Shown here one piece after another: positions 23,938 through 33,899 of a stretch of 64,000 nucleotides of DNA. The stretch comes from Legionella_C sp963803545. Lineage in GTDB: Bacteria; Pseudomonadota; Gammaproteobacteria; Legionellales; Legionellaceae. How positions within the stretch are numbered: the first letter of the stretch is position 1; every line of letters begins with the position of its first letter. Both the position numbers and the translations under genes were made by a program. The notes beneath the pieces were generated by a model. That model was given only the letters and a program-made list of their open reading frames with translations, searched no databases and had not been told where the DNA came from. The stretch lies in assembly GCA_963803545.1 (NCBI GenBank), contig CAWDMX010000004.1:1-64000 (forward strand), given 5' to 3'.

Positions 23938-25281
23938 TTATTCCTTGAGCATTTTTTCTAAATAATGAATATTTGTACCGCCCTGGATGAATAACTCATC
24001 GCGAATAATACGGTGATGTAATTCAATGTTTGTTTTAATACCATCAATTATAATTTCATCCAGTGCGTTACGCATACGCGCTAGTGCTTCTTCACGCGTT
24101 TTACCATAGCTTATCAACTTGCCAATCATGGAGTCGTAATAAGGTGGAACGGTGTAGCTGCTGTAGATATGGGTATCAAAGCGAATGCCAGGCCCGCCAG
24201 GTTGATGCAGCAGGCGAATCGTTCCTGGACACGGCAAAAAGGTTTTTGCGTCCTCAGCATTTATTCGGCATTCAATGGCATGCCCGCGTAAATGGATATC
24301 TTCTTGGCGTAGGGTAAAGGGTTGATTGCTGGCAATACGGATTTGCTCTTTAATCAAGTCAACACCGGTTATCATCTCGGTTACGGGGTGCTCAACTTGG
24401 ATGCGCGTGTTCATTTCAATAAAATAAAAACAGCCATCTTGGTATAAAAATTCAAAAGTACCCGCTCCTCGGTAGTTAAATTGCTGGCAGGCCTTTACGA
24501 CACGCTCTCCAATTTCCCGACGTAAGTCGTTACTAATTCCCGGTGCCGGCGCTTCTTCAACAACTTTTTGGTGGCGCCGTTGCATTGAACAGTCGCGTTC
24601 ACCTAAATGGATTGCTTGCCCTTTTCCATCGCCTAATACTTGAAATTCAATATGGCGAGGATTTTCAAGGAATTTTTCCATATAAACAATAGGGTTGTTA
24701 AAGGCCGCTTTGGCCTCACTTCGGGTTAAATTTATCGCGGTTAATAAGTGATGCTCGTTGTGAACAACACGCATTCCCCGTCCACCGCCGCCGCCTGCGG
24801 CTTTAATAATGACCGGGTACCCAATTTTGCGACCCAACTCTAAATTCACTTCATCACTGTCGCCTAAAGGGCCATCGGATCCAGGAACGCAGGGCACACC
24901 GGCTTCTTTCATAGCCTTAATTGCGGAGACTTTATCGCCCATCAATCGAATGGTGTCACCGCGTGGGCCAATAAAAGTTAAGCCACTTTTTTCAACAATA
25001 TCGGCAAAGTCCGCGTTTTCAGATAAAAAACCGTACCCCGGATGGATAGCGTCCGCATCGGTAATTTCTGCGGCAGCAAGAATGGCGTGCATATTTAAGT
25101 AACTGAGCTGTGAGCTTGCAGGACCAATGCACACGGCTTCATCAGCCAGTCGAACATGCAAAAGACTCGCATCGGGTTTGGAATAAAGAGCGACCGTTTG
25201 TATATTGAGCTCTTTACACGCTCGTAAAATTCGTAGAGCAATTTCTCCACGATTCGCAATTACAATTTTATTGAGCATCAT
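23938..25281 (-). CDS. accC: Acetyl-CoA carboxylase, biotin carboxylase subunit
   Basis: 447 residues. It starts MMLNKIVIANRGEIALRILR; the ATP-grasp loop is IIKAAGGGGGRGMR, with the active-site block IEMNTRIQVEHPVTEMITG. It carboxylates biotin on AccB with bicarbonate and ATP, the first step of fatty acid synthesis. It is 6 bases after accB. Confidence 0.98.
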   Translation of the reverse strand: MMLNKIVIANRGEIALRILRACKELNIQTVALYSKPDASLLHVRLADEAVCIGPASSQLSYLNMHAILAAAEITDADAIHPGYGFLSENADFADIVEKSGLTFIGPRGDTIRLMGDKVSAIKAMKEAGVPCVPGSDGPLGDSDEVNLELGRKIGYPVIIKAAGGGGGRGMRVVHNEHHLLTAINLTRSEAKAAFNNPIVYMEKFLENPRHIEFQVLGDGKGQAIHLGERDCSMQRRHQKVVEEAPAPGISNDLRREIGERVVKACQQFNYRGAGTFEFLYQDGCFYFIEMNTRIQVEHPVTEMITGVDLIKEQIRIASNQPFTLRQEDIHLRGHAIECRINAEDAKTFLPCPGTIRLLHQPGGPGIRFDTHIYSSYTVPPYYDSMIGKLISYGKTREEALARMRNALDEIIIDGIKTNIELHHRIIRDELFIQGGTNIHYLEKMLKE

Positions 25282-25287
25282 CAGTCC

Positions 25288-25752
25288 TTACTCAATAACA
25301 AATAAAGGCTGATCAAACTCAACCGGGTCGCCATTGCTAACCTGAACGGCAATAATTTTACCGCTTTTATCCGCCTCAATCTCATTAAACATTTTCATGG
25401 CTTCGATTATACATAGAGTATCGCCTACCTTAACATCCTGGCCAACGCGTACAAAAGGTTCGGCATCTGGAGAGGGCGAGTCGTACATCGTTCCCACCAT
25501 CGGCGAGCAAACAACATGGCCGGCTGGCAAGCTGCTTTTATCATTCGACTCATTAGTCAGTGTAGGGGCTGCGGATATAGGTGTCGGAATATAAGAGGGG
25601 GTAGGAGCAGGTGCTTGAGGCGGAACGCTTGTAAAACTACCTTGGCGGCTCAGTCGGACCGATTCCTCACCTTCTTTAAGCTCAATTTCTGCAATGCTGG
25701 TTTCTTCAATTAACTGAATTAATTTTTTTATCTTACTAATGTCAATGACCAT
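25288..25752 (-). CDS. accB: Biotin carboxyl carrier protein of acetyl-CoA carboxylase
   Basis: 154 residues. An N-terminal helix region (IKKLIQLIEETSIAEIELKE) leads through a Pro/Ala/Ser/Thr linker (about 40-75) to the biotinyl domain with CIIEAMKMFNEIEADKSG; the Lys of AMKM carries biotin. It is the first gene of the accBC pair; aroQ lies 86 bases upstream on the same strand, as in many gammaproteobacteria. Confidence 0.97.
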   Translation of the reverse strand: MVIDISKIKKLIQLIEETSIAEIELKEGEESVRLSRQGSFTSVPPQAPAPTPSYIPTPISAAPTLTNESNDKSSLPAGHVVCSPMVGTMYDSPSPDAEPFVRVGQDVKVGDTLCIIEAMKMFNEIEADKSGKIIAVQVSNGDPVEFDQPLFVIE

Positions 25753-25838
25753 AAAATTTACTCACTATGCTTTTATACTAATCATGAATGCTGCACTCGG
25801 ATTGACTTTCAAATCTTCGCAACAAACCGATTGTATAG

Positions 25839-26270
25839 TTAGGTTGTTAAAATTGCTTGTAATCCTAGCTGATAACTAGTAACGCCAAGACCACAGATAA
25901 CGCCTTCGGCAATATCCGAAAAATAAGACTGATGACGAAAAGGCTCTCGCTTATAAATATTTGACAAATGTATTTCGATAAAAGGAATTGCGGCCGCGAG
26001 TAAAGCATCACGTAAGGCAATGCTGGTGTGGGTAAAAGCTGCAAAATTAATCAGTAAGTACTGCGTTTGTTGTAAGACTGCATTTTCAATAGCAGTAATT
26101 AACTCGCTTTCAGAGTTGCTTTGAAACGCAGTGAGTGTGGCGCCCGCTGCTGCGGCTTGAGACCTGAGCTTCGTATTTATCTCGTCAAGGGTTGTAATAC
26201 CGTATAAATTAGGTTCACGCGTTCCAAGGGTACTGAGATTAGGGCCGTGAATAACAAGGATTTTCTTCAT
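25839..26270 (-). CDS. aroQ: 3-dehydroquinate dehydratase, type II
   Basis: 143 residues. It starts MKKILVIHGPNLSTLGTREP, with Tyr of the lid in NLYGITTLDE and the catalytic His in IEIHLSNIYKREPFRHQSYF. It carries out the third step of the shikimate pathway. The family motif GPNLNLLG reads GPNLSTLG here, a mild variation. Confidence 0.95.
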   Translation of the reverse strand: MKKILVIHGPNLSTLGTREPNLYGITTLDEINTKLRSQAAAAGATLTAFQSNSESELITAIENAVLQQTQYLLINFAAFTHTSIALRDALLAAAIPFIEIHLSNIYKREPFRHQSYFSDIAEGVICGLGVTSYQLGLQAILTT

Positions 26271-26363
26271 TAATCTGTTTGTATAAAAAAATTATTGTGA
26301 ATTTTGCACTAATTTTTTTCAGAAGTCTATTAATTATCGGAGCAAAAATCAGCCTAAGGGGTT

Positions 26364-27320
26364 CTATTTTAGGTACCCGGCCTTCAATAAACGCTCTCGT
26401 ACTCCGGCCCAGTCTGCGTTATCGGGTGGTAACTCAAAGGCTATAAATTCGGCCAGCGAATCATCCGCTTCACGGAGTTGATAATAAAGCTCGTAGGCAA
26501 GCTGCTCTGGATTTTTAGGTAAAATATAGTTAGCGGTGCACGGAATCGTTAGTTTTTCGAAAGAAAGAAGGTAGCCGTTTAAATTGTTCAAACAATATTT
26601 TCGGATACTTGCAGTATCAATAAAGTAATACAACGGTTTTTGAGGTTGATAATGGGTTTTTAAATTACCGGAAACACGGATAGAGGATGACTTGTATCGG
26701 CGTTGGTTTGGAAGTAGCTGCTCAATGGATTGGGCGGAAATTACACCCTCACGTAATATTTGATAATGCATGGGGTCGGTTGCATCAACAATAGTGGACT
26801 CAATACCAACCGTGCATCGACCGCCGTCTAGAATACAGAGGTTTGTGTTTTGAAAACTGGATTGAACGTGTTTAGCGGTGGTTGGGCTAATCTTTCCAAA
26901 AGCATTCGCCGACGGCGCAACGAGTGGAAATTGCAACTGCTCTAAGAGCGATTGAGTTAAGGGATGATTGGGGCAACGTATGGCAATAGTTGATTGTCCG
27001 CCTGTGACTTGGTCGGCTATTACACCATCACGCTTATTCAAAACAAGTGTTAAAGGGCCGGGCCAAAATTTTTCAATCAGCCGATGAGCGTATTGCGGTA
27101 TCTCTTTTACCCAGTTTAATAAATTCCAATCGACTCCGACATGCATAATCAAAGGATGATTAGTGGGTCGGTTTTTAAGGTGATAAATTTTAAGGATGGC
27201 TGCTTCATCGAGCGCATTAGCGGCCAAACCATAAACGGTCTCTGTTGGGATGGCCGCAATTTGACCCTGCTGCAGTAAGTCTTTAATAAAGTCTAGATTA
27301 GAAGTTATGGTGCTCATCAA
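26364..27320 (-). CDS. L-threonylcarbamoyladenylate synthase (Sua5/TsaC type)
   Basis: 318 residues. The YrdC core (1-200) has GQIAAIPTETVYGLAANALD, LKNRPTNHPLIMHV and VAPSANAFGKISPTTAKHV; a C-terminal Sua5 domain follows after a linker. It makes threonylcarbamoyl-AMP from Thr, bicarbonate and ATP for TsaD. The two-domain form is more like Bacillus/yeast Sua5 than the short E. coli TsaC. ATG ATG gives two possible starts. Confidence 0.93.
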   Translation of the reverse strand: MMSTITSNLDFIKDLLQQGQIAAIPTETVYGLAANALDEAAILKIYHLKNRPTNHPLIMHVGVDWNLLNWVKEIPQYAHRLIEKFWPGPLTLVLNKRDGVIADQVTGGQSTIAIRCPNHPLTQSLLEQLQFPLVAPSANAFGKISPTTAKHVQSSFQNTNLCILDGGRCTVGIESTIVDATDPMHYQILREGVISAQSIEQLLPNQRRYKSSSIRVSGNLKTHYQPQKPLYYFIDTASIRKYCLNNLNGYLLSFEKLTIPCTANYILPKNPEQLAYELYYQLREADDSLAEFIAFELPPDNADWAGVRERLLKAGYLK

Positions 27321-27628
27321 AAATCAGGGCCGGGACAACAAGGTTTTATATTGTACCGATTAAAACAATATTTAAAAGTCTTAAGATGTATGATAAGGTA
27401 AAAAATACCTTTGTAATCGTGTAAAAAATCTAGCTTTTCGTGTTTTCATCGTGTTGCAAAAGGTTAAAAGTTGTCCAGCCTTACTTGTTCATAACATCGG
27501 AAGTTGTGACTTGTTCTTTAAATTATTTTGTTTCTTAAGTGAATAAGTTAGTAGCGTACTTTTATAAATTAAGTTGGATAACAAATAATTATCGCGCTTT
27601 TGCGAGTGTATTTTAACGGAGTAATAAT
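27321..27628 (+). promoter_or_regulatory. Intergenic leader of the metalloprotease gene
   Basis: 308 bases without a convincing gene, between the divergent Sua5 and protease genes. It is AT-rich and contains a small stem AAGGTA/TACCTT (27395-27400 and 27406-27411). A good ribosome site (AACGGAG) precedes the protease ATG. No clear -35/-10 pair could be fixed. Confidence 0.4.
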
Positions 27629-29257
27629 ATGCATTCACCTTTATACTTGACACCCATAGCCGCGGCGCTCGTATTAACCGTTTCTGGAACAGCAAAAGCT
27701 GCTGAGCCTGTTTTTTTACACAATCTTACTATTCAAAAATTACAAAAAGAATTTCATCTAAGCATCCCCGGCCATCAACCAAAAAGTAATGATGCTGCTA
27801 ATAGCCTTCAATTTTTGCAAGAACATGTCGATGTTAATTCCGTAAGCCATATTCGGATGCAACAAAAATATCAAAATTTCGTTGTTGAGGGAGGGTACGC
27901 CATTATGCACAGTGCGGCTCCCACTCAATCGTTACTCGCGTCTTCAAACAGCGTTACTATGACGGGCATATTATTCGAACAGCTGGATAAAGATTTGGGC
28001 ATCCCTAATGCTAATTTTGTTAAAAACGGCGCTATTGCTTTGCATAAGATGAAAGAAAAGTACGATCAAAAATCCATTTCCAATGAAAAAATTACCCCGG
28101 TAATCTATATAGACGACAATAATACAGCTCATTGGGCTTATAAAATAAGTTTTATAGTGAACAGCGAGCTCGCTATCCCTGCAAAACCTACAGCAATTGT
28201 GGATGCTACTACTTATAAGCCTTATAAAGAGTGGAATGATATTAAAACCGCTCACAAACCGGTTAAAGGAATGGGTTATGGCGGAAATTTTAAATCAGGT
28301 GAGATTGTGTATGGTAAAAATTTTCCGTTATTAGATATCTCGCATCATGAATTGCTTGATCTTTGTTACATGGAAAACTCAGAGGTGAAAGTTGTGGATA
28401 TGCTGCACTTGCAGCTATCGACGAATAAAGCCATGAAGTTTCCTTGTTTTCAGAGCAAAAAAACGCCGTATAACACCTATTGGACGGGTTATTTTCAAAA
28501 TGGTTTTGACAAGAAAAATGGCGCGTATTCTCCAAGCAATGACGCCTTGTACGTCGGTTATGTTATTAAGCATCTCTACGAGGATTGGTATAATACCCAG
28601 GTGCTAACAAAGGAGGATGGCTCGCCTATGAAGTTGGTAATGCGCGTTCATTACGGGGTGAAATTTGAAAATGCCTACTGGGATGGGGATCAAATGACAT
28701 TTGGCGATGGCGACGATATGTTTTATCCCCTTGTTTCTTTAGGGATTGGTGCGCATGAGGTGAGTCACGGCTTTACCGAACAGCACTCAAACTTAGAATA
28801 TTACGGTCAATCCGGGGGTATGAATGAATCTTTTTCAGATATGGCGGCGCAAGCGGCCATTTACTATTCAACGGGGACTAATGATTGGTTAGTCGGTGCG
28901 GAAATTACTAAAGAAGACAGCGGCTACGAAGCCTTACGGTATATGGACTCCCCAAGTAAGGACGGTGCGTCACTAGACAGCACGGATGGATACTACAACG
29001 GTATGGATGTTCATTATTCCAGCGGAGTATACAACAGACTGTTTTATCTAATCGCAAGCTCGCCTGAATGGACTACCCGTAAGGCCTTCGATGTTATGGT
29101 TAAAGCAAATATGGATTATTGGACTCCAAACACCACCTTCAATGAAGGCAGTTGCGGTGTTTTAAGAGCAGCTACCGATTTAGGCTATGCGACCGATGGA
29201 ATCAAAGACGCTTTGAAAATTGTTGCAGTTGATTACAGTATTTGCAATCAAGCTTAA
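27629..29257 (+). CDS. Secreted M4 zinc metalloprotease (ProA/Msp-like)
   Basis: 542 residues. It has a signal peptide (residues 1-24), then a propeptide with FTP/PepSY-like regions (about 25-205), then the thermolysin-fold catalytic domain. The zinc site is IGAHEVSHGFTEQHSNLEYY with the third ligand Glu in SGGMNESFSDMAAQAA about 20 residues on; the catalytic His is in GMDVHYSSGVYNR. Size and layout match Legionella pneumophila ProA (Msp), a type II-secreted elastase-like protease that degrades host proteins. It stands alone. Confidence 0.92.
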   Translation: MHSPLYLTPIAAALVLTVSGTAKAAEPVFLHNLTIQKLQKEFHLSIPGHQPKSNDAANSLQFLQEHVDVNSVSHIRMQQKYQNFVVEGGYAIMHSAAPTQSLLASSNSVTMTGILFEQLDKDLGIPNANFVKNGAIALHKMKEKYDQKSISNEKITPVIYIDDNNTAHWAYKISFIVNSELAIPAKPTAIVDATTYKPYKEWNDIKTAHKPVKGMGYGGNFKSGEIVYGKNFPLLDISHHELLDLCYMENSEVKVVDMLHLQLSTNKAMKFPCFQSKKTPYNTYWTGYFQNGFDKKNGAYSPSNDALYVGYVIKHLYEDWYNTQVLTKEDGSPMKLVMRVHYGVKFENAYWDGDQMTFGDGDDMFYPLVSLGIGAHEVSHGFTEQHSNLEYYGQSGGMNESFSDMAAQAAIYYSTGTNDWLVGAEITKEDSGYEALRYMDSPSKDGASLDSTDGYYNGMDVHYSSGVYNRLFYLIASSPEWTTRKAFDVMVKANMDYWTPNTTFNEGSCGVLRAATDLGYATDGIKDALKIVAVDYSICNQA

Positions 29258-29815
29258 CTGGGTAAAACGCCCCTAAATGAGGGGGTACGAGGGGTTATTC
29301 TAACAAGCCACCCGACGCACGGTGCTTGTTAGCAGACCCTTTGTATCTCGATCCGGTTGGCTTAAACAACCAACGGATACTTGGTAGCAAAGGGGGTTGA
29401 TTCTGTTTTAAATTTAAGCCCCTGTAGTTTACAGCAAACAATCACTGCGACGTAGGGGTGATTGCATACAGCTTTTACTTTCTTGATAAATAAATTTTTT
29501 CCGGCCATCATTTTGTTCAATTAACAGATTAAACGCTTCTATTATTTGTCGGTTTAGGTAGACTTTATTGCAACGCGCCCTAGAGCAGTGCGTATTATTA
29601 GAAATTAGATCAAAGGTATCCGTGGCTGTGTTTTCGTTTTTGGCGTTGTTTTCGAATAAAGCGAACGTACGGATGAACTTAACTCTAAAAATAAACAACT
29701 TCTGAAAGTTACGTTTATCAAATTTTAGGTGGGTTTTGGAGTCAAATCACGTTGAAAGAAGATTTCGGCAAATGAAGAAAGTTATTAAGGGGGCATTTTC
29801 TTCATCACCTCATCA
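29258..29815. other. Gene-poor stretch with several strong stems
   Basis: No reliable gene; an 89-codon minus-strand frame (29429-29698) has no recognisable domain. After the protease stop the sequence forms CCCCT/AGGGG (29270-29284), CTAACAAGC/GCTTGTTAG (29300-29308 and 29324-29332), and a larger stem CCCTTTG/CAAAGGG (29337-29343 and 29388-29394) enclosing ATCCG(G)TTGG/CCAACGGAT (29351-29378). None is followed by a T-tract. It may hold a terminator, a repeat element or a structured RNA. Confidence 0.35.
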
Positions 29816-30345
29816 GGCTTTGTCGCAAAAATATTTTTGTCAACAGAGAAATTTATTTTGGGCGAGTTTATGCTGCTAGTCCGTAGAACTGTTCAAAAAT
29901 GGATTGATTTTCCGATTGGGTATGCTGTTTTTTTCTAAGCATGTGATGCAATTCAATGCCGGCTAACGTTGCATGCGCTGAATTAAATGCCTTAAAGCCC
30001 TTCATTGGCTTGGTTATTTTTTTAATGAATCGATGGTCTTGTTCCACGATGTTATTGAGATATTTGATTTGTCTCAGCGTGAGCTGAACGAAGAGTCCAC
30101 TTAACATAAACAGCAGCGCTAATTGTAAATTAAGGGTATTAATTCCAGCTTTGTTAGCACCACTTTTATCTATTGTTAGCTTGTTGGGTAAGCCATTATA
30201 TCCGATGGTTTTCTCAAAAAATGCACATGCCGCAGGCTCATCCTTTTTTCTGAAAGCATGAAATCAACCGTCTTACCTGCCTTATCAGCGGCTCGATACA
30301 AGTAAACCCATTGGCCTTTTACCTTGATATAGGTCTCATCCATCC
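29816..30345 (-). mobile_element. Truncated IS6-family element (left copy)
   Basis: The outer end begins GGCTTTGTCGCAAAAATATT at 29816, the same inverted repeat as the right end of the full copy at 32738. The minus-strand transposase C-terminus reads QIKYLNNIVEQDHRFIKKIT and GIELHHMLRKKQHTQSENQ. Further 5' the match continues to about 30345 with a one-base deletion near 30247, then stops, so the transposase N-terminus and inner inverted repeat are lost. Non-functional. Confidence 0.85.
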
Positions 30346-30492
30346 TCTATCAAAGGTAGGCAAAACAGTTATTAGTTATTAACATTGCAATCATCAGATA
30401 AAATTTTCACTGAACAAATATCAACCTATTCCTTCCATGACCTTTGTTGCTACTATAAAATAGCCCTAAATTTTGTGCCTCATGAGAAACCT

Positions 30493-31893
30493 ATGTCGAA
30501 AGCTGCCCATGAAAAATTAAATAACTTGAGCAAAGAAGCGCTTATTGAGATTATCGTTAATGTTGCCAATGATAATAGGGAAACAAAAAAACTTGTAACA
30601 ACCTTTATGGCAGCCCATGATCCCAAGGAAATGTATAAAGCCTTAAACAAAGACGTCATCAGCATTAAAAACGGTAAACGTTTTATTTCCTATTATGAGG
30701 CGGGAGCGTTTACAGCACAGTTGGATTCGATTTTATCTAAAGTTGATAACTTTCTTGCGAAACAAGCACCTGATCTAGCCATTAAAATTTGTAAACGGTT
30801 TATTGAAATTGATGAAAAACTCTTTGAACGAATAGATGACTCCAATGGCTGTCTGGGAAGCTTTTACTATGATGTATTCGAAATACTGGACAAGGCTTTC
30901 AGCTTTTCAGATGAGCCACCAAAAGAAATTGCCGATTACATTTTGTCCATTTATTTTAATGATGATTATGGCAATCGAGGGGCAATTGTCGATTGCTTGA
31001 AGCTGTGTTTAACAGAGCCTGTGGTCAGGGCACTAGAAACGGCATTACCAGACATAAAGTCCCTAGATACCACACCAGAATTTAATCGTGATCATCCTAG
31101 TTGGGATTTTGACGCCTATATGCATAACCATCGAGTTATTAGCATACATAAAAAAATTGCTGATAAGAGACAAGATGTTGATCGTTATATTGATCTAGTC
31201 AACCTAGATAAAGTTAATGATAAGGACATCTGCAAAATTGCTAAACGATTGAATGGGGCATTTAGAAGTGAGGAAGCCATCTCTTGGCTGAATAAAATAA
31301 ATGATAATAGTTTTGATTCCTACACTCGCGACAAATTACTTATTGAAGCCTATATGCTTGAAGGTGATGCCCAGAAGGCAAAAACGGTTATTTGGAATAA
31401 TTTCAAAAAGAGCCTGGCAGTTGAAAAATATTTTGAGTATCTGAAGCTGGCTGATGAAAGTGAAAAAGAATATGCAGCTAAAGAAGCTTTACAATTAGCA
31501 AAAGACAGCCCACACCTTGCCAGTGCATTCAAGTTCTTACAAGACTTACAAGAGTTTGATGCTATTGAGCAATTGTATTTTACCCGAGAAGAAGAAGTTG
31601 ATGGCAGTGATTATTCGGTTTACCGAAAATTATCGACAGAACTAAATAAACAAGGTAAAAGCTTAATTGCAACCTTATTAAGAAGAAAACTTGTTGACGA
31701 CATATTATCAGCAGCACGGTCTAAGTCATACAAATATGCAGCAAGTGATTTAAAATTGGCCTCCGATTTTGCAAAAAATATTTCTAATTGGAAGGGGTAC
31801 TCGACCCATACTGATTTTCTTAATCAGTTAAAATCCCAACACCCGAGAAAGGTGAGTTTTTGGTCTTTATTAAATCCGGATACTTATACATAA
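30493..31893 (+). CDS. DUF6880 family protein
   Basis: 466 residues counted from ATG 30493 (MSKAAHEKLNNLSKEALIEI); a TTG at 30385 would add 36 poorly conserved residues. It is all-helical, with FISYYEAGAFTAQLDSILSK, LFERIDDSNGCLGSFYYDVF and IYFNDDYGNRGAIVDCL, which I recognise from DUF6880 proteins, and TPR-like helices later (AISWLNKI, AYMLEGDAQKAKTVIW). The function is unknown; helical-repeat scaffolding is suggested. It lies between two inverted IS6 copies, suggesting it came as cargo. Confidence 0.65.
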   Translation: MSKAAHEKLNNLSKEALIEIIVNVANDNRETKKLVTTFMAAHDPKEMYKALNKDVISIKNGKRFISYYEAGAFTAQLDSILSKVDNFLAKQAPDLAIKICKRFIEIDEKLFERIDDSNGCLGSFYYDVFEILDKAFSFSDEPPKEIADYILSIYFNDDYGNRGAIVDCLKLCLTEPVVRALETALPDIKSLDTTPEFNRDHPSWDFDAYMHNHRVISIHKKIADKRQDVDRYIDLVNLDKVNDKDICKIAKRLNGAFRSEEAISWLNKINDNSFDSYTRDKLLIEAYMLEGDAQKAKTVIWNNFKKSLAVEKYFEYLKLADESEKEYAAKEALQLAKDSPHLASAFKFLQDLQEFDAIEQLYFTREEEVDGSDYSVYRKLSTELNKQGKSLIATLLRRKLVDDILSAARSKSYKYAASDLKLASDFAKNISNWKGYSTHTDFLNQLKSQHPRKVSFWSLLNPDTYT

Positions 31894-31918
31894 TAATATC
31901 TGTAGATGGGTTAACATA

Positions 31919-32738
31919 GCTTTGTCGCAAAAAAATAAGGGTTGGTTTACAATCGGTACCTTCAATACCAAGGGCGTACTAATATGATTAGTTTCATATG
32001 GCGTCATTTTAAGAAAAACATTCTTTTAATGCTGGTCAGATGCTATCTAGTCTATTCCTTAAGTTAACGCGATGTTGAAGAGCTGGCTCTGGAGCGTGGT
32101 CTTAAAGTGGATCATTCTACGATTAATCGCTGGGTTGTTGAGTATGCTCCCCAATTGGAAGAGACATTTCGTAAGCGCTATAAGCGCCCTGTTGGGATTT
32201 CATGGAGAATGGATGAGACCTATATCAAGGTGAAAGGCCAATGGGTTTACTTGTATCGAGCCGTTGATAAGGCAGGTAAGACGGTTGATTTCATGCTTTC
32301 AGAAAAAAGAGATGAGTCTGTGGCATGTGCATTTTTTGAGAAAGCCATTGGATATAATGGCTTGCCCAACAAGCTAACAATAGATAAAAGTGGTGCTAAC
32401 AAAGCTGGAATTAATACCCTTAATTTACAATTAGCGCTGCTGTTTATGTTAGGTGGACTCTTCGTTCAGCTCACGCTGAGACAAATCAAATATCTCAATA
32501 ACATCGTGGAACAAGACCATCGATTCATTAAGAAAATCACCAAGCCAATGAAGGGCTTCAAGGCATTTAGCTCAGCGCATGCGACGTTAGCCGGCATTGA
32601 ATTGCATCACATGCTCAGAAAAAAACAGCATACCCAAGCGGAAAATCAATTCATTTTTGAACAGTTCTACGGACTAGCAGCATAAACTCGCCCAAAATAA
32701 ATCCCTCTGTTGACAAAAAATATTTTTGCGACAAAGCC
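31919..32738 (+). mobile_element. IS6-family element (right copy, about 820 bp)
   Basis: Ends are GCTTTGTCGC at 31919 and GCGACAAAGCC ending at 32738. The length of about 820 bp is typical for IS6/IS26-type elements. Its transposase has an internal stop. It is inverted relative to the truncated copy at 29816, with the DUF6880 gene between them. Confidence 0.85.
31984..32685 (+). pseudogene. IS6-family transposase with internal stop
   Basis: The frame from ATG 31984 reads MISFIWRHFKKNILL, then YLVYSLS-stop-RDVEELALERG: TAA at 32065-32067 replaces the Tyr codon of the conserved LSYRDVEE. The rest is intact: VDHSTINRWVVEYAP, the first Asp in WRMDETYIKVKGQWVYLYRA, LTIDKSGANKAGINTLN, and the Glu block NNIVEQDHRFIKK. 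One point mutation inactivates it, so decay is recent. Read-through or reinitiation at 32107 would omit the HTH. Confidence 0.88.
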
Positions 32739-32940
32739 AACAAGCGTGCCGCTATCCCGTTGTAATTTCAAGGGTATTCAATTTATTGGCTACCACCATT
32801 ATGGAAAAATCTGGTAGGGGGGCTGTTGGAAATTCCATACCTTTTTGTAAAAAGTCTATGGGGGGCGATCCCTTCCAACAAGCTATAAATTTGAGTGTTC
32901 TAATGGTATTATTCGTGAATATACTTATCAGGACATACTA

Positions 32941-33705
32941 TTGTTAAATACGGATAATAAACCTCTACTATCACTGATTACCTACAATATTCATAAAGGT
33001 TTTAGTGTAGGTCAGTTCCGGTTTTTGTTACCGCAGATGCGTCATGCCTTATCCAATATCAATCCTGATTTTGTGTTTCTACAAGAAGTACAAGGCTTGC
33101 ACCTGGGGCGTGCTCGGCGTATTTCTTCATGGCCAAATCAACCCCAATTTGCTTATCTTGCCCAAGATGATTGGCCTTTTTACCTGTATGCAAAAAATGC
33201 AGTATACAATGCAGGGCATCATGGCAACGCAATTCTTAGTAAATACCCTTTTCAACAATATGAAAACATTAACTTATCCAAACAAAACCGAGCATCACGG
33301 AGTATGCTTTATGCTCAGTGCCAATTAGAGAGTGGGCAAACACTGCATTTATTATGCGTGCATCTTGGTTTATTTAAAGCAGAACGAGCGGTTCAATGCC
33401 AGCGTATTATTAAGCAGATCAAAGAATTAATTCCATTAGATGAACCGCTGTTGATGGCGGGTGATTTTAACGATTGGCGATTGGATTTATCCGCTCCATT
33501 ACAGGAGGAATTGGGTATTTTGGACTCTTTTCAACAAATTAACGGGCATCCGGCACGTACTTTTCCGGCAATTCAACCAACATTGTGTGTGGATAGAATC
33601 TATTATCGTGGCCTAACCGTACAGCAAGCGCAATGTTTGCAAGGAAAACCATGGCGCACCTTATCCGATCATCTACCTTTGCACGCTAACTTCAACGTAG
33701 AATAA
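32941..33705 (+). CDS. Endonuclease/exonuclease/phosphatase family protein (YbhP-like)
   Basis: 254 residues from TTG 32941, with CAGGA 7 bases upstream. Motifs of the EEP fold are LITYNIHKGFS (Asn), FVFLQEVQG (metal Glu), HHGNAILSKYPF, LLMAGDFNDWRLD and the terminal SDHLPLHANF (Asp-His pair). It resembles the YbhP group that is often found with cardiolipin synthase; the substrate could be a phospholipid or nucleic acid. The preceding 200 bases follow directly on the IS6 end, so upstream operon context may have been lost. Confidence 0.85.
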   Translation: MLNTDNKPLLSLITYNIHKGFSVGQFRFLLPQMRHALSNINPDFVFLQEVQGLHLGRARRISSWPNQPQFAYLAQDDWPFYLYAKNAVYNAGHHGNAILSKYPFQQYENINLSKQNRASRSMLYAQCQLESGQTLHLLCVHLGLFKAERAVQCQRIIKQIKELIPLDEPLLMAGDFNDWRLDLSAPLQEELGILDSFQQINGHPARTFPAIQPTLCVDRIYYRGLTVQQAQCLQGKPWRTLSDHLPLHANFNVE

Positions 33706-33745
33706 ACCACGCAACCATTTTGATAAAATTAGCCGTATTGCGATT

Positions 33746-33789
33746 TGTACAACAGCACGCTCCATCATTAAAGGCCGTGGTGTTGTACA
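33746..33789. repeat. Inverted repeat in aldolase/endonuclease intergenic space
   Basis: TGTACAACAGCACG (33746-33759) pairs with CGTGGTGTTGTACA (33776-33789) at 13 of 14 positions, with a 16-base loop. It lies between convergent genes, so it may be a bidirectional terminator stem or a dispersed palindromic element. No T-tract is visible. Confidence 0.45.
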
Positions 33790-33899
33790 GTAGCCGATTG
33801 CGGGTACGTCACTTATAAAACCTTAAAAAGGTAGCGTTTTCGTGGTTCACCCTAAACGTTGGCAACCGTTACAGTCTAAGCGCGAACGTCCTATAATTG

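Noticed and set aside
29429..29698. 89-codon minus-strand frame downstream of the metalloprotease
   Set aside because: No domain, no good ribosome site and ordinary non-coding composition; noted only within the gap description.
32726..32947. 73-codon open frame just after the right IS6 copy
   Set aside because: No recognisable domain or ribosome site; it starts inside the IS end and overlaps the next gene's start, so chance is the simpler reading.
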